Shown in pieces: positions 31,458-39,943 of a stretch of DNA of 47,638 nucleotides. Position 1 is the first letter of the stretch. Every line of letters begins with the position of its first letter. This DNA is from CAZJNX01 sp964547415 (GTDB lineage: Bacteria; Pseudomonadota; Alphaproteobacteria; Rhizobiales; Amorphaceae). The notes beneath the pieces were generated by a model, which was not told the DNA's origin, ran no database searches, and was given only the letters and a program-made list of their open reading frames with translations. Location of the stretch: positions 1-47,638 of the forward strand of contig CAZJNX010000005.1 of NCBI GenBank assembly GCA_964547415.1, given 5' to 3'. Position numbers and translations under genes: made by a program.

Positions 31458-32963
31458 TCACTCGGCCGCGGGCGCCGCGGACTTGTCTTCGCGGGCGCCG
31501 GCGATCTGCCGCCAGATGTTGAAGGCGACGGTGAGGAAGGCGAGGACGAGGAGCGTGAAGGCGAGCGGGTGGTCGACGATGTTGGTCACGTCCCGCCGCA
31601 GGAGCACGTAGGCCTGGGTGAGCGAGCGCTCGGCGAGTTCCCCCAGGATCAGCCCCATCACGATCGCCGCCACCGAGTAGCCCCAGCGCCGCAGGAAGAA
31701 GCCGGCAAGGCCCGCGATCACCATGGTGTAGACGTCCACGATGGACCCGCGCAGGGCGTAGGCGCCCACCACCGTGAAGACCACGATGAGCGGGGCGAGC
31801 ACGGACATGGGGATTCTGAGGAGGTGGACGATGGACTTCGCCTCCACGAGGCCGAGGAACATGATGGCGAGGCTCGCCCAGAACATGGAGGCGAACAGCG
31901 TCCACACGAGGTCCGGCGTCAGCGCCATGATGAGCGGGCCGGGCTGGATGTCGTGGAGGTTGAACACGCCGATCATCATGGCCGTCACCGCCCCGCCGGG
32001 AAGGCCGAGGGCGAGGAGCGGGATCATCGCGGTGCCCGTGGCGGCGTTGTTGGCGGTCTCCGGCGCCACCACGCCCTCCGGGACGCCGGTGCCGAACTCC
32101 TTGCGCCGCGGGCTCCAGCGCGCCGCCTCGTTGTAGGAGAAGAAGGCGGCGAAGGTGGCGCCGACGCCCGGGATGAGGCCCGAGATCCAGCCGATGATGC
32201 CGGAGCGGACGACGACCCAGCGCATCGCCATGAACTCGGCGAGGGTGGGCAGCGTCACGTGGACGGCGGGGGCCCGGTACTTGCCCTCGATCTGCTTCAT
32301 GCCCTGCAGGAAGACCTCGGACAGGGCGAACAGGCCGAGGATCACCGGGATGAAGGAGATTCCGCCGATGAGGTACATGGAGCCGAAGGAAAAGCGCGCC
32401 TCGCCCACCACCGGGTCGCTGCCCACGCAGGCGAGCAGGAGCCCGATGAACAGGGACACCCAGGCCCGGCCCACGTTGTCCGAGCCGAGGTTGGTGACGA
32501 CGGCGAGGGCGAAGACGATGACGGCGAAGATCTCGATCGGCCCGAACACCTTCACCGCGATCGAGGCGATCGGGATGGTGGCCACCATCAGGATGATGGC
32601 GGAGGTGACGCCGCCGATGGCCGAGCAGGTCATGGCGAGGCCGATGGCCTTGGACGCCTGCCCCTTGCGGGCCATGGGATAGCCGTCGAAGGAGGTGGGC
32701 GTGTTCTCCACCGACCCCGGGATGTTGAACAGGATCGCCGTGATCGCCCCGCCGTAGACGCCCGCCACGTAAAGGACGCCGTAGAGCATGATGGCGTATT
32801 CGGACGGGAGCCATACGGTGAAGGGGAGGAGAACCGCCCCGAGGGTGAGGACGGACAGCCCCGGCACCGCCCCCACGAACAGACCGCCGAACAACCCGAA
32901 GAAGAAGACGGCGATCCCGATCGGGGACGTGAAGAGCGCGAGTGTTCCTTCGATGAAATTCAT
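31458..32963 (-). CDS. tctA: Tripartite tricarboxylate transporter large permease (TctA family)
   Basis: A 501-residue inner-membrane protein with about eleven hydrophobic segments. Characteristic TctA blocks: GLFVGAVPGLSVLTLGAVLL near the N-terminus, ILFNIPGSVENTPTSFDGYP (the signature loop), IPGVGATFAAFFSYNEA and its repeat-like partner MIPLLALGLPGGAVTAMMIG. It uses an ion gradient to import a carboxylate delivered by the TctC binding protein. The ATG at 32963 is the family start. Cotranscribed with tctB and tctC upstream. Confidence 0.93.
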   Translation of the reverse strand: MNFIEGTLALFTSPIGIAVFFFGLFGGLFVGAVPGLSVLTLGAVLLPFTVWLPSEYAIMLYGVLYVAGVYGGAITAILFNIPGSVENTPTSFDGYPMARKGQASKAIGLAMTCSAIGGVTSAIILMVATIPIASIAVKVFGPIEIFAVIVFALAVVTNLGSDNVGRAWVSLFIGLLLACVGSDPVVGEARFSFGSMYLIGGISFIPVILGLFALSEVFLQGMKQIEGKYRAPAVHVTLPTLAEFMAMRWVVVRSGIIGWISGLIPGVGATFAAFFSYNEAARWSPRRKEFGTGVPEGVVAPETANNAATGTAMIPLLALGLPGGAVTAMMIGVFNLHDIQPGPLIMALTPDLVWTLFASMFWASLAIMFLGLVEAKSIVHLLRIPMSVLAPLIVVFTVVGAYALRGSIVDVYTMVIAGLAGFFLRRWGYSVAAIVMGLILGELAERSLTQAYVLLRRDVTNIVDHPLAFTLLVLAFLTVAFNIWRQIAGAREDKSAAPAAE

Positions 32964-32998
32964 GGCCCGGTCCCGAACCGCCGGCCGCCCCGCGCTCT

Positions 32999-33628
32999 CT
33001 ACTGGAGGATCGCGGTGAGGTAGCCGTTGATGACGTTGAAGATGCCCGCGCCCTGGGGCAGCGGCGTGAACAGGAGATTGTAGAAGAGGATCGCGATCAC
33101 GCCGGTGACGCCCACCACGAGGGTGGCGACCTTCCAGGGCGTGCGATAGCCGAGCACCACCGCGAAGACGGCGAGGAAGACGGGCATCGTCAGGAGGAAG
33201 CCCATCTGGTGCATGGCGACGGCCCAGACGATGGGGATGCCGAAGACGGCGGTCCCGAACCCGATCCGCTTCGCCGACAGCGGCTCGCCCTTGTGCGGCG
33301 CGAGGCCGGCGGCCCGGGCCTTCATCCGCTCGCGGAGCCCGCTCGCAAGGAGCACGAGGCCCGACAGGAGGAGGCCGGCGAGCACCAGGCGCGGCCAGAA
33401 GGCGGAGCCGAGGGCGTGCATCCGGTTCGGCTCGTCGAAGCCGGTGGTGAGCCAGAACCCGCCGAGGGCGACGGCGACCCAGAACACCCCTTCGGCGAGG
33501 CGGTTCCCGTGGGCGGGCGCTGCGCCCTCCCCTTCGGCGGGCCTCGCCTCGGCGGGCACGCCCTCCGGCGGTGCGGCCGACGCAGGATCTCGCGTGCCCG
33601 GCGGCACGCTCTCGGGCTTCAGCATCAC
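32999..33628 (-). CDS. tctB: Tripartite tricarboxylate transporter small permease (TctB family)
   Basis: A 209-residue TctB-type protein: a polar Pro/Ala/Glu-rich N-terminus of about 45 residues, then four predicted membrane helices (about 47-62, 72-96, 125-160 and 165-190). Sequence conservation in this family is low, so assignment leans on size, topology and its position between tctC and tctA. The start is the first of two ATGs. Confidence 0.85.
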   Translation of the reverse strand: MMLKPESVPPGTRDPASAAPPEGVPAEARPAEGEGAAPAHGNRLAEGVFWVAVALGGFWLTTGFDEPNRMHALGSAFWPRLVLAGLLLSGLVLLASGLRERMKARAAGLAPHKGEPLSAKRIGFGTAVFGIPIVWAVAMHQMGFLLTMPVFLAVFAVVLGYRTPWKVATLVVGVTGVIAILFYNLLFTPLPQGAGIFNVINGYLTAILQ

Positions 33629-33700
33629 GAAACCTCCCGGGGACGGACGGCATCGGGGAGGCGGACGCGCCGCCTCCCCGGTTCGCGCCGTGCGACGCGA

Positions 33701-34738
33701 TCAGTCCTGGCGGACGTCCATGCCGAGGTCGGAGAGCACCTGCTTGTAGGTGTCGATGTCCTTGTTGAACATCTCGGTGGTCTCGTCGCCCGAGTAGTAG
33801 GACCGGACGATGTTCAGCCGGCCGCGCTCCATGAAGTCCTGGTAGGACTCGGAGTTGAAGGCGTCCGTGAACACCTTCTCGAGGTAGCGGTAGACATCCT
33901 CCGGCGTGTCGGCCGGCACGAACAGGCTGCGCACGCGCAGGAGCGGCTGCCACTCCATGCCGTAGTCCGCGCCCGTCGCCGGGGTGTCCGGGGCGAAGTC
34001 CCAGCGCTCCGGCCAGACGGCGAGGACGGGGGTCAGCTGGCCGGCCTCGATGAACTCGGCGACGTCGCCGGGCTGCTCCATCAGGACGTCGACCTGCCCG
34101 CCGATCACCGCGGCAAAGCGCTCGGCGGCGCGGTTGAACAGCACCTGGTCCATGTGGATGTCGAAGAAGTCGAGCGCGACCTGGGCGGTCACCTGCTCCA
34201 TCTCGACCGGGATGTTGGACAGCGTCGTCGGGTTCTCCTTGGCGTACTCGACGACCTTGTCCCAGGACGGGTTGCCTTCCTCGTCATGGAAGCGCTCGTC
34301 GTCGGAGCGCACGTAGAAGCCGGTCGGCGCGGCGCTCATGGTGATGAGCGGGCGGATGTCCTCGGTCGGATGGATGTCCGACTGGCCGAGCACGTACTTC
34401 GACACGACCGGGTCGGAGTTCTGCAGCAGCGTATAGCCGTCGGCCGGGGCCTGCATGAACTCGGGCATGCAGTTGAGGCCGCCGCCGCCCGGACGGTTCA
34501 CCTTGTTGATGCGAACCCCCATCGCTTCCTCGGCGGTCGGGATCAGCTCGGCGACCGCCGAGTCCGAGCCCGAGCCGACGCCGTAGCACACCACGATGGT
34601 GATCGGGCGGTTCGGGAAGTTCTCCGGCTTGTCCTGGGCGATGGCCGCGGTGCCGCCGACGGTGAGCGCGGCGGTGGCGACCGCCCCGGCGAGGGCTGCG
34701 GCGATGCCGCGGCCTGTGGTTGCAGCCCGTATCGTCAT
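33701..34738 (-). CDS. tctC: Tripartite tricarboxylate transporter substrate-binding protein (TctC/Bug family)
   Basis: A 345-residue periplasmic binding protein. Residues 1-34 form a signal peptide ending AIA. The mature N-terminus FPNRPITIVVCYGVGSGSDS and the NRPGGGGLNCMPEF segment (normally a Gly-rich ligand loop) are typical of Bug proteins, which bind small carboxylates. The substrate is not predictable from the sequence. First gene of the operon; a GntR/FCD-like operator lies about 170 bases upstream. Confidence 0.92.
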   Translation of the reverse strand: MTIRAATTGRGIAAALAGAVATAALTVGGTAAIAQDKPENFPNRPITIVVCYGVGSGSDSAVAELIPTAEEAMGVRINKVNRPGGGGLNCMPEFMQAPADGYTLLQNSDPVVSKYVLGQSDIHPTEDIRPLITMSAAPTGFYVRSDDERFHDEEGNPSWDKVVEYAKENPTTLSNIPVEMEQVTAQVALDFFDIHMDQVLFNRAAERFAAVIGGQVDVLMEQPGDVAEFIEAGQLTPVLAVWPERWDFAPDTPATGADYGMEWQPLLRVRSLFVPADTPEDVYRYLEKVFTDAFNSESYQDFMERGRLNIVRSYYSGDETTEMFNKDIDTYKQVLSDLGMDVRQD

Positions 34739-34906
34739 GTGACGTCCTCCCTGACTGACGTGGACCTTGTGGCGACGGGGCAGCGTCCGGTTCTGCGATG
34801 GCGAGCCACCCCCCACGCCGCGTCGTGGCGCGGGGCTGCGACCCACCTCGTCCTTCCGTCTCCCCGTCTGGTTCTTGGCCGGCCCGTGGCGGGCCAGTTC
34901 GTTGTT

Positions 34907-34918
34907 CTGGCATACCAG
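34907..34918 (-). promoter_or_regulatory. Candidate GntR/FCD operator upstream of tctC
   Basis: CTGGCATACCAG is a palindrome with a single off-centre mismatch, close to the TGGTATACCA pattern used by many FCD-type GntR regulators. It lies in the 230-base spacer between the aldehyde dehydrogenase stop and tctC. A short hairpin (34881-34895, arms GGCCCG/CGGGCC) nearby may end the aldehyde dehydrogenase transcript. Confidence 0.5.
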
Positions 34919-34968
34919 TCGAGCACATCGCCGCGCCGTTGGCAATGGCTCGCCGTCTCCCCTTTCCC

Positions 34969-36486
34969 TCAGGTGCGCATGGCGAACGGGTCGCCGACCT
35001 TGCCCGACAGGTCGATCATCACGTTCTTCACCCGCGTGTACTCGAGGACCGAGTGAAACCCCCGTTCGCGCCCGTAGCCGCTGTCCTTCACCCCGCCGAA
35101 GGGCGCCTGCACGGCGTTGGTGCGGTAGGTGTTGACCCAGACGACACCCGCGTCGAGGCGCCGGGCGACGCGGTGGGCGCGGGAGAGGTTCTGCGTCCAC
35201 ACCCCGGCGGCGAGGCCGTAGGGGCTGTCGTTGGCGATCGCGATCGCCTCCTCCTCCTCCTCGAAGGGGATGATGGTGAGGACCGGGCCGAACACCTCCT
35301 CCCGCGCGATCGTCATGGCGTTGTCGACGTCCGCGAACACGGTCGGCGTGATGAACAGGCCCTTCGTCAGCGGCTCGAGGCGCGCGTCCGGCCCGCCCGC
35401 GACCATCCTCGCCCCTTCCGCGCGCGCCGCCTCGATCATGCCCGTGATCTTGTCGAACTGCTGGCGGTTGGCGACGGGTCCCATCTCCGTCTCCGCCTCG
35501 AGCGGGTTGCCGAGGCGGATGGCGGCCGCGCGGCGGGCGACCTCCTCCACCACCTGGTCGTAGACCGGGCGCTGCACGAGAAGGCGGGAGCCGGCGATGC
35601 AGGTCTGGCCCGAGGCGCCGAAGACGCCGGCGAGGGCGCCCACGGTGGCGCCGGGGACGTCCGCGTCGGCGAAGACGATGTTGGGGGACTTGCCGCCGAG
35701 CTCGAGGGTGAGGGGCACGAGGTTCGCGCCCGCCGCCGCGGCGATGCGCCGGGCGGTGCCGGGCCCGCCGGTGAAGCTCACCTTGTCCACGTGGGGCGAG
35801 CCGGTGAGGGCCGCGCCCGCCACCCCGTCGCCCGTGACGACGTTGATGACGCCGGCCGGAAAGCCCGCCTCCATGGCGAGCTTCGCGATCTCGAGCGTCG
35901 TCACCGAGGCGACCTCGGAGGGCTTCACGACGGCCGTGCAGCCCGCCGCCATCGCCGGCGCCAGCTTGTAGGACAGGAGCTGGATGGGCGAGTTCCAGGG
36001 CGTGACGAGGGCGACGACGCCGACCGGCTCGCGCAGGGTGTAGTCGAACAGCTCCGGGTTATCGAGCGGGATCGTCTCGCCCGTCAGCTTGTCGGCATAG
36101 CCCGCCAGGTGACGGAAGACGCGGGCGGCGAACAGGACCTGGCGGCTCGTCTCGCGAATCACCTTGCCGTTGTCGGTGGTCTCGAGCCGGCCGAGCCGGT
36201 CCGCGTCGCGCACGAGGAGGTCGGCGAGGCGCATCATGCAGGCGGCCCGCTCGTGGCCCGGCCGGCGGCCCCAGCCATCGTCGAACGCCTTGCGGGCGGC
36301 GGCGATGGCATCGGCGACGTCCCGCTCTCCCGCGCGGGGGATGGTGGCCCACACGCTCTGGTCGAACGGGTTCACGCTGTCGAGGCGGGCGCCGTCGGCG
36401 GCGTCCACCCATTCCCCCCCGATGAGGTTGCGGCAGGCGAGCACGCCGGCGCCGTCCGCACCACCCTCCCCGGTTCCCTCGCGCAT
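34969..36486 (-). CDS. Aldehyde dehydrogenase (NAD(P)+-dependent, ALDH superfamily)
   Basis: A 505-residue ALDH. Catalytic elements are complete: Asn165 in TPWNSP, Glu262 in LELGGKSPN, Cys296 in GQTCIAGSR, plus FTGGPGTARRIA for the cofactor and EEVFGPVLTI. Closest in style to betaine/aromatic or 5-carboxymethyl-2-hydroxymuconate semialdehyde types, but the substrate is not assigned. The ATG at 36486 is the family start. It diverges from the GntR gene at 36652, which probably regulates it through repeats at 36545-36580. Loss of function is not suggested by anything in the sequence. Confidence 0.93.
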   Translation of the reverse strand: MREGTGEGGADGAGVLACRNLIGGEWVDAADGARLDSVNPFDQSVWATIPRAGERDVADAIAAARKAFDDGWGRRPGHERAACMMRLADLLVRDADRLGRLETTDNGKVIRETSRQVLFAARVFRHLAGYADKLTGETIPLDNPELFDYTLREPVGVVALVTPWNSPIQLLSYKLAPAMAAGCTAVVKPSEVASVTTLEIAKLAMEAGFPAGVINVVTGDGVAGAALTGSPHVDKVSFTGGPGTARRIAAAAGANLVPLTLELGGKSPNIVFADADVPGATVGALAGVFGASGQTCIAGSRLLVQRPVYDQVVEEVARRAAAIRLGNPLEAETEMGPVANRQQFDKITGMIEAARAEGARMVAGGPDARLEPLTKGLFITPTVFADVDNAMTIAREEVFGPVLTIIPFEEEEEAIAIANDSPYGLAAGVWTQNLSRAHRVARRLDAGVVWVNTYRTNAVQAPFGGVKDSGYGRERGFHSVLEYTRVKNVMIDLSGKVGDPFAMRT

Positions 36487-36544
36487 CCTCCCCTCCGGTC
36501 CGTTGTCGTTCGTTGGGGCGGCAGGCTGTTGCGCTTTCACCGGA

Positions 36545-36580
36545 TTGTCAACAGTTACCAGAGGGCAGTTGACGATCAAC
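36545..36580. promoter_or_regulatory. Divergent promoter/operator between aldehyde dehydrogenase and GntR genes
   Basis: An A/T-rich island in GC-rich DNA containing TTGTCAAC (36545-36552) and the exact inverted repeat GTTGA-CGA-TCAAC (36568-36580), with the TTGAC core repeated in opposite orientation. Either could be a -35 element (TTGACA on minus, TTGACG on plus) and a GntR half-site. The arrangement fits autoregulation plus control of the dehydrogenase. Confidence 0.55.
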
Positions 36581-36651
36581 AACCACCCCCCTAACGTCCA
36601 CGCCATGGGTCCGGCGCGAGGCCCGCGTGGGCGACACCCGAGGACGAGGCG

Positions 36652-37380
36652 ATGTCCGCCACCGACCATGAGCCGGCCGATCCCGGTTCCGCGCTGTCCA
36701 TCCTCAGGTCCCAGTCCCTGTCGAGCGCGGTGGAGCGGGAAATCGAGAGGATGATCCTCAACCGCGACCTCTCGCCGGGGGAACGGGTCAACGAGGTGGC
36801 GCTCGCGAGCCGGCTCGGGATCAGCCGCGGGCCGGTGCGCGAGGCGTGCCGGGCGCTCGCCGCGGCGGGCCTCCTCACCGCCGTTCCCAACCGCGGCGTG
36901 TTCGTGACCGTGCTCGACGAGCGGGGCGTGGAGGAACTCTACGAGATGCGGGCGGTGCTGTCGGCGGGCGCGGGCCGGCTCCTCGCCGAGCGGATCACGC
37001 CGGCCATGCTCGCCGAGCTGACCGGCCTCCACCACCGGATGGAGGACGCGGCGCGGGCGGGGGACCTTTCGGCCTACTACCCGCTCAACGTGGAGTTCCA
37101 CCGGGCGATCGTGCGCATGACCGGCAACACGCGGCTGATGGCCGCCCACGAGGACGTGGTGCGCCAGCAGCACCTGTTCCGCGCCATGTCCCTCGTCGGC
37201 CCGCGCTCCATGGCCGCCTCGAGCCGGGAGCACGCAGGCATCCTCGCCGCCCTCGCCGCCCGCGACGCGGCCGCCGCCCAGGAGGCCCTCACCGCCCACG
37301 TGAACGCCGGCCGCGCCCGCATGGCCGACGCCGAGCGCGACACGGCCGCCGCGGAGGACGCGGCAGCGGGCGCTCCCTGA
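36652..37380 (+). CDS. GntR family (FCD-type) transcriptional regulator
   Basis: A 242-residue GntR/FCD regulator. The winged helix (about 20-85) contains ERVNEVALASRLGISRGPVR and ends RGVFVTVLD; the FCD domain (about 93-225) has YEMRAVLSAGAGRLLAERI and YYPLNVEFHRAIVRMTGN with the conserved Asn/His pair. The start follows GAGGACGAGG. Transcribed away from the aldehyde dehydrogenase, which is the most likely target. Confidence 0.9.
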   Translation: MSATDHEPADPGSALSILRSQSLSSAVEREIERMILNRDLSPGERVNEVALASRLGISRGPVREACRALAAAGLLTAVPNRGVFVTVLDERGVEELYEMRAVLSAGAGRLLAERITPAMLAELTGLHHRMEDAARAGDLSAYYPLNVEFHRAIVRMTGNTRLMAAHEDVVRQQHLFRAMSLVGPRSMAASSREHAGILAALAARDAAAAQEALTAHVNAGRARMADAERDTAAAEDAAAGAP

Positions 37381-37534
37381 GGCCGGCCCCGCCCGATCGC
37401 GCCGGAAAGGCGACGGGCGCCGAGCGTGGAGCCTCGGGAACGGAGCCCGCCTCCGTTGCGAGGGTCCGGCGTCGGCACGGAAGGCCCTGCCCCGGGACAC
37501 GCGCGCGAAGGTGGGGATGGATCGGGCACCCGCC

Positions 37535-37548
37535 TTGATCCGGATCAA
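37535..37548 (+). promoter_or_regulatory. Perfect FNR/Anr-type box upstream of cytochrome c peroxidase
   Basis: TTGATCCGGATCAA, an exact match to the FNR-family consensus TTGAT-N4-ATCAA. If it acts at -41.5, transcription starts near 37583 and the TTAAG at 37570-37574 lies in the -10 region, the arrangement of an FNR-activated class II promoter. The ATG is at 37609. A small hairpin (GTGCAG-CAAT-CTGCAC, 37581-37596) lies in the would-be leader. Confidence 0.8.
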
Positions 37549-37608
37549 TTCGACGGAGCGCCGCCTCGCTTAAGGGTGCAGTGCAGCAATCTGCACGAGA
37601 GACCCGCT

Positions 37609-38655
37609 ATGAAGACCCGCCTGAAGACCACCGCCCTCGCCCTCCTCGCGGTGGCGACGACACCGGCGATCGCCGACGACGCGGCCCTGCGCGAGAAGGC
37701 CGCCCTGTGGTTCGAGCCGATCCCCATGAACGCGCCCGCCCTCGACGGCAACGTGGCGACGCGCGCCCGCGTCGACCTCGGCGCGATGCTCTTCTTCGAC
37801 CCGCGCCTGTCCCGCTCGGGCGTCTTTTCCTGCAACTCCTGCCACAACGTGGGCACGGGCGGCGTGGACGGCCTGCCCGTCTCCATCGGCCACGGCTGGC
37901 AGAAGGGGCCGCGCAACGCGCCGACCGTCTACAACGCCGTCTTCAACATCGCCCAGTTCTGGGACGGCCGGGCGGCGGACCTCGCCGAGCAGGCCATGGG
38001 GCCGGTGCAGGCGGCCGTGGAGATGAACAACACGCCCGAGCGGGTGGAGGCGACGCTGTCCTCCATGGACGGCTACGTGGAGGCCTTCGCCGCCGCCTTC
38101 CCGGGCTACGAGGACCCGATCACCTTCGAGAACATGGCCCGCGCCATCGAGGCGTTCGAGGCGACGCTCATCACCCCGAACAGCCGCTTCGACCAGTTCC
38201 TCATGGGCGACGACACCGCCCTCGACGAGACCGAGAAGCGCGGCCTCGACGCGTTCGTGTCCAAGGGCTGCGCGGCCTGCCACGGCGGCGTCAACTTCGG
38301 CGGCCAGGCCTACTATCCGTTCGGCATCGTGGAGAAGCCGGGCGCCGACATCCTGCCGCGGGGCGACCGGGGCCGCTTCCAGGTGACGCAGACGGCGACG
38401 GACGAGTACGTCTTCCGCGCCTCGCCGCTGCGCAACATCGAGCTGACGGCCCCCTATTTCCACTCCGGCGCCGTGTGGGACCTCGAGGAGGCGGTGGCGA
38501 TCATGGGCGTCGCCCAGCTCGGCGCGGCCCTCACCGACGAGGAGATCGCCGACATCACCGCGTTCCTGAAAACGCTGACGGGCGAAAAGCCGCGCGTGGA
38601 GCACCCGATCCTGCCGGTCCGCGGCCCCGACACCCCCCTCCCCGAGGACATGTGA
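37609..38655 (+). CDS. Di-heme cytochrome c peroxidase (CcpA/MauG family)
   Basis: A 348-residue periplasmic enzyme that reduces hydrogen peroxide with electrons from cytochrome c. Residues 1-22 form a signal peptide ending AIA. Two heme c motifs are present: CNSCH (75-79) and CAACH (221-225), with FWDGRA (117-122) carrying the inter-heme Trp and GHGWQKGPRNAPTVYNA the expected active-site segment. The start at 37609 opens the signal peptide. A perfect FNR-type box 61 bases upstream suggests induction when oxygen is low, as for other bacterial peroxidases. A hairpin follows the stop. Confidence 0.93.
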   Translation: MKTRLKTTALALLAVATTPAIADDAALREKAALWFEPIPMNAPALDGNVATRARVDLGAMLFFDPRLSRSGVFSCNSCHNVGTGGVDGLPVSIGHGWQKGPRNAPTVYNAVFNIAQFWDGRAADLAEQAMGPVQAAVEMNNTPERVEATLSSMDGYVEAFAAAFPGYEDPITFENMARAIEAFEATLITPNSRFDQFLMGDDTALDETEKRGLDAFVSKGCAACHGGVNFGGQAYYPFGIVEKPGADILPRGDRGRFQVTQTATDEYVFRASPLRNIELTAPYFHSGAVWDLEEAVAIMGVAQLGAALTDEEIADITAFLKTLTGEKPRVEHPILPVRGPDTPLPEDM

Positions 38656-38662
38656 ACCAGGC

Positions 38663-38687
38663 GGCGGCGGGCACCTTTCCCGCCGCC
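38663..38687 (+). terminator. Hairpin after cytochrome c peroxidase
   Basis: Perfect nine-base arms GGCGGCGGG (38663-38671) and CCCGCCGCC (38679-38687), loop CACCTTT, seven bases after the stop. Between convergent genes; a terminator is the simplest reading though no T-run follows. Confidence 0.65.
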
Positions 38688-38771
38688 CCGCCCTGCCGCC
38701 GGGGCCGAAGGGATCGACGCGCGCGCCGACGACTCCAACGGCGGGCCCGGTCGAGGCCGACGGGCCGAGGG

Positions 38772-38805
38772 CGTGCCTCGACACGGCCCGTGCCCGGCGC
38801 GGGCG
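38772..38805 (+). repeat. Dispersed intergenic repeat, copy 2
   Basis: Gap-free match to 821-854 with four mismatches. Here it lies between the converging cytochrome c peroxidase and modC genes. Followed by CCCGGTTCCCTC, which resembles the flank of copy 1 after a small indel. Confidence 0.4.
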
Positions 38806-38851
38806 CCCGGTTCCCTCGCCGGGTCGCACGAGAAAGCACCGCGGAAGCCGG

Positions 38852-39943
38852 TCACGCCGCGCCGATATCACCCCGGGCCACCGAAACGGACTTCACGACC
38901 GCGAAGCACGGCGTGCCGGGCGCGAGGGCGAGGGCCCTGAGGGACCGCCCGGTGATGCGCGCGAGGAGCTTCTCCCGCCCCACCGCGAGGGAGACGACCG
39001 CCCCGCCCCCCTCCCCTTCCCGGACAGCGGCGACCGTCGCGGGCAGGACGTTGAGGGCGCTCACCCGCCCGGGCCGGTCGAGGGCGATCATCACGTCCTG
39101 CGCATGGATGCGCACCCGCACCACCGCCCCGACGGCGGCCTCGATCCGCGGCAGGACGAGGCGGCCCGAGGCGAGGGCGAGCTCGGTGAGACCGTCGGCC
39201 CCGTCGTGGCCGAGGACGGTCGCCTCGAGGACGGCCCCCGCCTCGCGCACGCCGAGCGCGGGCACCGCGTCCGGGTCGGCGAGGACGTCCGCCGCCGGTC
39301 CCGCCCGGACCATGCGCCCCTCCGACAGGACGACGACGGTCCGCGCGAGCCGCGCCACCTCCGAGAGCTGGTGCGTCACGTACAGGATCGGCACCGCCGT
39401 CTCGGCGACGAGCCGCTCGAGGTAGGGCAGGATCTCCTCCTTTCGCGGCGCGTCGAGGGAGGCGAGCGGCTCGTCCATCAACAGGAGGCGCGGCCCCGAC
39501 AGGAGCGCCCGGCCGATGGCGACCCGCTGCTTCTCCCCGCCCGACAGCCGCGCGGGCCGCCGGGACAGGAGATGGCCGAGCCCCAGGAGCTCCACCACCC
39601 GCGCCGGATCGGCGAGGCGTGCCTCGCACGGGGCGAACCAGCGGCCGAAGGCGAGGTTCTGGCGCACCGTGAGGTGGGGAAACAGCCGCCCCTCCTGGAA
39701 GACGTAGCCGACGCGGCGCCTGTGGGGCGGCAGCGCGACCCCACGCGCCGTGTCGAGGAGCACCGTCCGGTCGGCCACGATCCGCCCCTCGTCCGGCGTC
39801 AGGAGTCCGGCGACGGCGTTCACCACCGTCGTCTTGCCCGAGCCGGAGCGGCCGAACAGCACCGTCACCCCCCCGGGCGCCTCGAAGGCGACGTCGAGGC
39901 GAAAGCCCGGGAAGGCGTGGGCGAGGCGCACCGACAGGCTCAC
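38852..39943 (-). CDS. modC: Molybdate ABC transporter ATPase ModC
   Basis: A 363-residue ATPase of the molybdate importer. Walker A GRSGSGKT (31-38), Q-loop FQEGRLFPHLTV, signature LSGGE (133-137), Walker B LLLMDEP (153-159) and switch His in YVTHQLSEVARLA. The C-terminal part (about 295-360) is the MOP/TOBE domain that senses molybdate and lacks changes I can see. The GTG at 39943 overlaps the modB stop as GTGA, implying coupled translation. Confidence 0.94.
   Translation of the reverse strand: MSLSVRLAHAFPGFRLDVAFEAPGGVTVLFGRSGSGKTTVVNAVAGLLTPDEGRIVADRTVLLDTARGVALPPHRRRVGYVFQEGRLFPHLTVRQNLAFGRWFAPCEARLADPARVVELLGLGHLLSRRPARLSGGEKQRVAIGRALLSGPRLLLMDEPLASLDAPRKEEILPYLERLVAETAVPILYVTHQLSEVARLARTVVVLSEGRMVRAGPAADVLADPDAVPALGVREAGAVLEATVLGHDGADGLTELALASGRLVLPRIEAAVGAVVRVRIHAQDVMIALDRPGRVSALNVLPATVAAVREGEGGGAVVSLAVGREKLLARITGRSLRALALAPGTPCFAVVKSVSVARGDIGAA

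Noticed and set aside
37437..37457. GGAAC followed by CGTT upstream of cytochrome c peroxidase
   Set aside because: The spacer is 12 bases, not the 16-17 needed for an EcfG-type promoter.
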